Assembly (NCBI GenBank): GCA_037957365.1
Contig: JARHVA010000021.1
Span: 2,961,001 to 3,025,000 of the forward strand
Direction: 5' to 3'
Source: Torreya grandis
Lineage: Eukaryota; Streptophyta; Pinopsida; Cupressales; Taxaceae
DNA: 64,000 bases
The position numbers were made by a program, and so were the translations under genes. This document shows, one piece after another, positions 59,638 through 64,000 of this stretch (positions within the stretch are counted from its first letter, which is position 1; each line of letters starts with the position of its first letter). The notes below the pieces were generated by a model. The model was given only the letters and a program-made list of their open reading frames with translations. It had not been told where the DNA came from and made no database searches.

Positions 59638-60989
59638 GTTGTACTTCAATTGATAAGAGTAAACTAAGTATACATTTCATTAAAAAATATACTAATTATA
59701 ATATTGAATTTCTAAATTTTAAGACTTAAACTTGGAATATGGGTTTGGACCTCTTGGAAAGACTAATAAAACAAAGTATACTTTAAAAAATAATTATTTT
59801 AAATGTGGATTTTTGAAAGAAATAAATGAGAATGGTTTTTCATTATCTATAAGATATAATACACCATATGTATTCGAGGCACATAATCCTCATTTCCCAC
59901 CATTCAAAATAAGTTCAAATTACTATCAAGATTATGTCTTTTCATTCAAATAATCAAGTATTCCAAGTATTAATATTTAAATAATGTAAACATTATAAAT
60001 TACAAGATAATATTGAACTCTTTAAAGGCCTATTAACTCCTTAGGTCTAACTCCCTAAGGCTGTTAGTAACTTTGAATAATAAACACTACCAAGATATTA
60101 TCCTTACCTATTGTAACCAATCTATCAAGATATTTCCCTTCCTACAATACCCATCCACTATGAAATAAAAATAAATCCTTCCACAAACACTAATTTAATA
60201 TGAAAAATCACACATATAACATAACACAATAAACAATCTCAATATCTAGACCATCCAAACAAACTATGAATATTCTTGTTGAGAATAACATTTAAAACAC
60301 CTCTATTTCACTTAAAATTAGTTATGCTGTAGTGTACCTGAAGTACATATATATTTTTTGTATTTGACTATAAATAATGCATATGTCAACACTAAACCTA
60401 TGATCTACAAGATACAACAATAATTTCATATGGTGTTATGATCTTAAATGATACAAGAGTGAAATACCCATAGGTATTTAAACATTGAAGGGTATTATAA
60501 TAAAAGTTTCTAATTTTGTCAATGAAAGTCATATTTTATGAAAAATATATGAACTAGAACATTAGTGTAATACATAGATGTTTATTGTCATAAATGAAGA
60601 TGAAAATGAGGAAGGAAACAAGATGCATAAATTTATCCCTATCTTGGTTTACTTAAAATAAGAGAAATATGGTTGGATTGATATTTATGATGGAAAATGA
60701 TTGAGGTAAAATAATAAATTATATATGTTACTCTTCACATTCACATTGATTGTTGTGAAACTAAATTATTATGAGTACACATACTAACCAAAAAGTAGAC
60801 AAAGACATATAATACTACGAGTGTAATTTTTGGGCCAAATCTTGAGGGATATTAGTTTCAAACTAGTAAACAACTTAAGATAATGTGACTTATTCCTAGA
60901 TGTATCCTTTATTTTGAGATTTTATAAAATTTGTTTCCATTCCTAGTGGATAAATGAATTCAACATTTAATTTTGTTTACAAGTGATTT
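59638..60989. other. Intergenic, no gene recognised
   Basis: Strongly AT-rich. A 73-codon plus frame at 59732-59953 has no recognisable match. Confidence 0.5.
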
Positions 60990-61900
60990 TTTGATAGATA
61001 ATTGAGGGTTAAGGCCCCTTAGCCTTTATAAATGAACTAGTTACAAAAACCACACATCTCAGATAACATCCACAAGAAGGTGGGAGAGAAGAAAATGCCA
61101 TAAGTAGCTAATAATAAACCAATAAAAATCACAGTACATAGAACTGCCACCTAGAGGGGATAAAACATAACCAAGGACTAGCCAAGGACTAACTAGTAGG
61201 AAATAAACCCAAGAAGGGATGCCACTGTATAATATAAACCTAGATAAACATCAAAACACAAGCACATAGCCAAGATACATGTAGGAAAAAAGTGACCTTA
61301 ATCTATCTACTGGACTACACCAGAGGATTGACCACTGAACTACCTCATTGTTTTCCACTGAGAACCAGAGCCTAATGCCTCCACATATAGGTTTCTTGAT
61401 TCATCCTTAGTGAGGGGCTCCAAGTGACCATCTAAAGTAAGGGATCATAGGTTGGAATTAAGTTGAGCCTACATGGCCAAAGAAGTCACTTGTTGAGTAT
61501 GAGTCACCATATTCTTGATGGGACCTACGTCCATGATCCTTACTAGGGGTTGAAAAGGATGGCCACCCCCAAACATTTAATCTAGTATCCATGTAGTAAA
61601 AATAACCCAAGATTATTGACCCATCCACATGATATCTGAGGGGGAGGGTAGGGGAGCCCTTAGGGATCTCACATCTAAAGGGGCAATAAACATACCAATT
61701 AGAGAGGGGAAATAAATGTGATCCTGAAATTAATCCACATGAGCCGAGACAATGTTGAGTTGATCCTCAAGCTCTCTAAAGATAGACAAGGGAATAATGC
61801 CATAGTTATCCTTCTTCGAGAGGAGCAATGCTGACAAGATTTTGGATAGAAAATACTCAATTTTTATTCACCATTCAACCCTGTATCGAGGCTTTATTAG
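60990..61900 (-). pseudogene. Decayed minus-strand frame ending in a LINE-1-like 3' terminus
   Basis: From about 61870 the minus strand can be read as ILSALLLSKKDNYGIIPLSI, then FRELEDQLNIVSAHVD, LIGMFIAPLDVRSLRAPLPS, MFGGGHPFQPLVRIMDVG and LTLDGHLEPLTKDESRN, with several stops. I do not recognise it. At about 60990 it ends CTATCAAAAAATC, like the LINE-1 end CTTATCAAA; both have GGCCCC close by. It may be the last frame of another LINE. Confidence 0.45.
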
Positions 61901-61938
61901 CCATTCCACTACTTCCTTCACTATTTCCTTATCCTCCA

Positions 61939-62189
61939 TGTTGGGTTTATGATCCAAGGTCTTTTATTTTAATGTTTTAGGTAGTATTTGATTTAATTTT
62001 AGTTTTCTTTGTTAAATAAAAGTTGGTTACTTAGGATAGTTGGTTTATCCCCATAACCACCTATGAAGCTTTTCAAGCTTTCACCTCTCTTTATAAAAAT
62101 CATTCTAAAAAAATACAATTTAATATTTTAACAAATGATTCATTATCAATTTAATTTATTCACATTTCCTCTATTTACCCAGGCCAATA
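61939..62189 (+). repeat. F2 5' LTR, about 251 bp
   Basis: Starts TGTTGGGTTTATGATCC and aligns with 14141-14392. Confidence 0.85.
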
Positions 62190-62190
62190 G

Positions 62191-62202
62191 TGGTATGAGA
62201 GC
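62191..62202 (+). other. F2 primer-binding site
   Basis: TGGTATGAGAGC, one mismatch from TGGTATCAGAGC, 1 bp after the LTR. Confidence 0.8.
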
Positions 62203-64000
62203 TTAGGAGAATCATGAAAGAAGGATATAAGATTTTTTTCTAAGTTTTAATTAAATAAGCTTTAAAGGTGATTGACAAATATGACATAGGCATGATTTCT
62301 ATCACAGAATTCCATCATATTCTTACTAGCTTTGGAGAAAAATTAGAGATCACCGAACTTCATCATATTCTTACCAACGATTGGAGAAAAATTGCAGCCC
62401 ATTCATCGAATTTTGAGGATGATGGCCAAGTAATTATTTATGTTTATCTCGCGCTCTATTTTTTTTTTTGGTGGGGTGAGAATTTGATACAATCATCTAT
62501 CAATGTTTCTTGGACACTTTATTTTTTTAACTAGCTTGCATTACAAGGATTTGAAGAAATTCTATTATAGTTAAATGATTGAAATATATTGTTTATTTAA
62601 TCTAGCTGAAGAAAATTGTATAGCACAATATAGATAAAACAAATTGTTGTAACTATTTTTTGTTACTTGTACGATAATTGAAGTTGACATGGCAAATTAT
62701 TTTCTATGATTCAATAATTCAAATTTATATATGGCATGTTAGTTAGAAGAATTATTGACTGGTATTTTATTATCATTAATAAAATAAATGTCCTCCAAGA
62801 AAAAACCACAAAAGGAAGGTGGTAGTTCTGAAAACAAATCTGTGGTGTTAAGAGTTTCTAAATTCAAGTTCTTTAATCCACTTGTATAACATGTAAAAAG
62901 GAATATTTGAATAGAGAAATTCAATGGCTATGTATTTATTTTTATTTTATGATTATTCTTAGATTTTGTATGGGGGGTTGAAATATTTTTTATGTGTTGA
63001 GAATTAAAAGAAGATAGAATTTTTTGAGTTCCATTGAAAATCCATATGACATTCTCCAAACTAGGGTGAAATATTACAACTGTATGACATTTGAAGTTTT
63101 ATGCAGTGTACCTAATGGTATAAAGAGTTTTCAAAATTTTTCCAAATCCTAATGTTTCATTTCCCACAAGGAAGAAAGGCATATTGGATCCCATAAGAAA
63201 GAAAGTAGCAGTTGATTTTTTCCCTACAACTAATAAAAGAGAGGGTGAATCGATTTCACATTTAATTTCATGCAAATATTTTTTTTATTGTGAAAATTAG
63301 AAAACTCAAGTTTATTTAGAATTTTATTTCTATATATTTTAAACTTGCATGAAAAGGGATTGACAAATGTATTTTTGTTAGTCACTTATATAATAAAATG
63401 TCCAGTATTCAAATCCCCTCTAACTAATTTTTTGGGTTAAATTGGCAATATAAGGGTGTAGTTATGGCTTCTTGAGACACATTTTTGACTAGTCATTCTT
63501 TTAGAAAATGTGGTCATGTGATCACTTAAAATATAATTTTTAGGATGTTTTAGACACAATGGAATGTTTTATTTTGTGTTTTGAAGCTTATATATATGGT
63601 TTTTTTAATGATGTATAAATGTGCATTATCAGTGGAACCCAATACCTTCACAACAAAAAATTTCACAATACCACTGCTTTCTTGTGTGGTTGGAAAACAC
63701 ACCATCCTTTATAGGACCATAAGGATCCTTATGATTGACTAATTGTAAATGTCAAATTGGAGGTTGGAGGACTATTACACTTCTTAAATTAGTTATTCAC
63801 TTAGATTTTGAGTTCATGCTTAAATAATAATTTGGTAGCATTAGTATGATTTTTTATTTATTTCTATTTTGGTTTTATTAATTTTTTGATATTTGATGAC
63901 ATGGAATGGACAGAGTTATTTTTTTTCTCTTGTTGCATAACTTAACACCTCTCACTTGATAGGGGGAGAATATTTAAGCATTGGTTGAATTTGATCAGTC

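Larger units (their letters stand above)
61939..64000 (+). mobile_element. F2: second copy of element F, runs off the window
   Basis: 5' LTR, primer-binding site and 1.8 kb of internal sequence collinear with F1 (5073-5788, then 12690-13733). It has no LINE insertion and no coding frame beyond 88 codons. By comparison with F1, about 0.4 kb of internal sequence and the 3' LTR should lie just beyond position 64000. Confidence 0.85.

Noticed and set aside
59732..59953. 73-codon plus-strand frame
   Set aside because: AT-rich, no recognisable motif, no second copy; chance open frame.

Overview
The window looks like nuclear DNA from a plant with a very large, transposon-filled genome. A gymnosperm, probably a conifer, fits best; this is inferred from low gene density, AT-rich decayed retroelements and long intergenic tracts, and was not tested. 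The only intact host gene I can support is a single-exon gene at 41733-43007. It encodes a secreted, 12-cysteine, protease-dead aspartic-protease-like protein of the xylanase-inhibitor (TAXI) / EDGP / basic 7S globulin family, called XI below. Most other short open frames are relics of mobile elements or chance frames, and many begin at non-ATG codons.

Layout. 1-2400 is one copy of a segmental duplication whose partner is 56966-59355; both carry the 3' part of a LINE (LINE-2). 4510-5072 is a Ty3 integrase fragment. 5073-14392 is a short-LTR non-autonomous retroelement (F1), split by a 6.9-kb LINE (LINE-1, minus strand, 5789-12689) with an 18-bp target-site duplication. LINE-1 carries ORF1, an endonuclease/RT/RNase H ORF2, and a third reading frame (ORF3) that LINE-2 shares. 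18690-23560 is an old tandem copy (unit A) of the XI upstream region, ending in a broken XI start. 23571-36389 is a large LTR-type element (E, minus strand). It has no recognisable gag/pol but holds a repeat-rich reading frame of about 916 codons, a set of covarying hairpins and, in its LTR, arrays of 12-bp palindromes. A Copia element (25927-29917) is nested in E. 36390-43100 is unit B with the intact XI gene; a 3.1-kb fragment of E sits about 750 bp upstream of its start codon. After that come a lone LTR (45441), a small LTR element (G, 46795-49280), a decayed Ty3 gag/protease/RT (49330-51400), a LINE relic (51740-53215), an inverted copy of repeat R (54430-55290), the second LINE-2 copy, a LINE-like 3' end (60990-61900) and a second F element (F2) running off the end.

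Inferred history: a region carrying R and XI was tandemly duplicated; E inserted into R of unit B; a deletion then fused the start of the upstream XI copy to the truncated left LTR of E; Copia inserted into E; a Copia-free E fragment landed in the XI upstream region. Unit A preserves the site without E, and the E fragment preserves the site without Copia.

The observations I rate highest are the E reading frame, the covarying hairpins, the helically phased palindrome arrays in two unrelated LTR families, the shared LINE ORF3, and a 12-bp repeat carrying WRKY-type W-box cores just upstream of XI.
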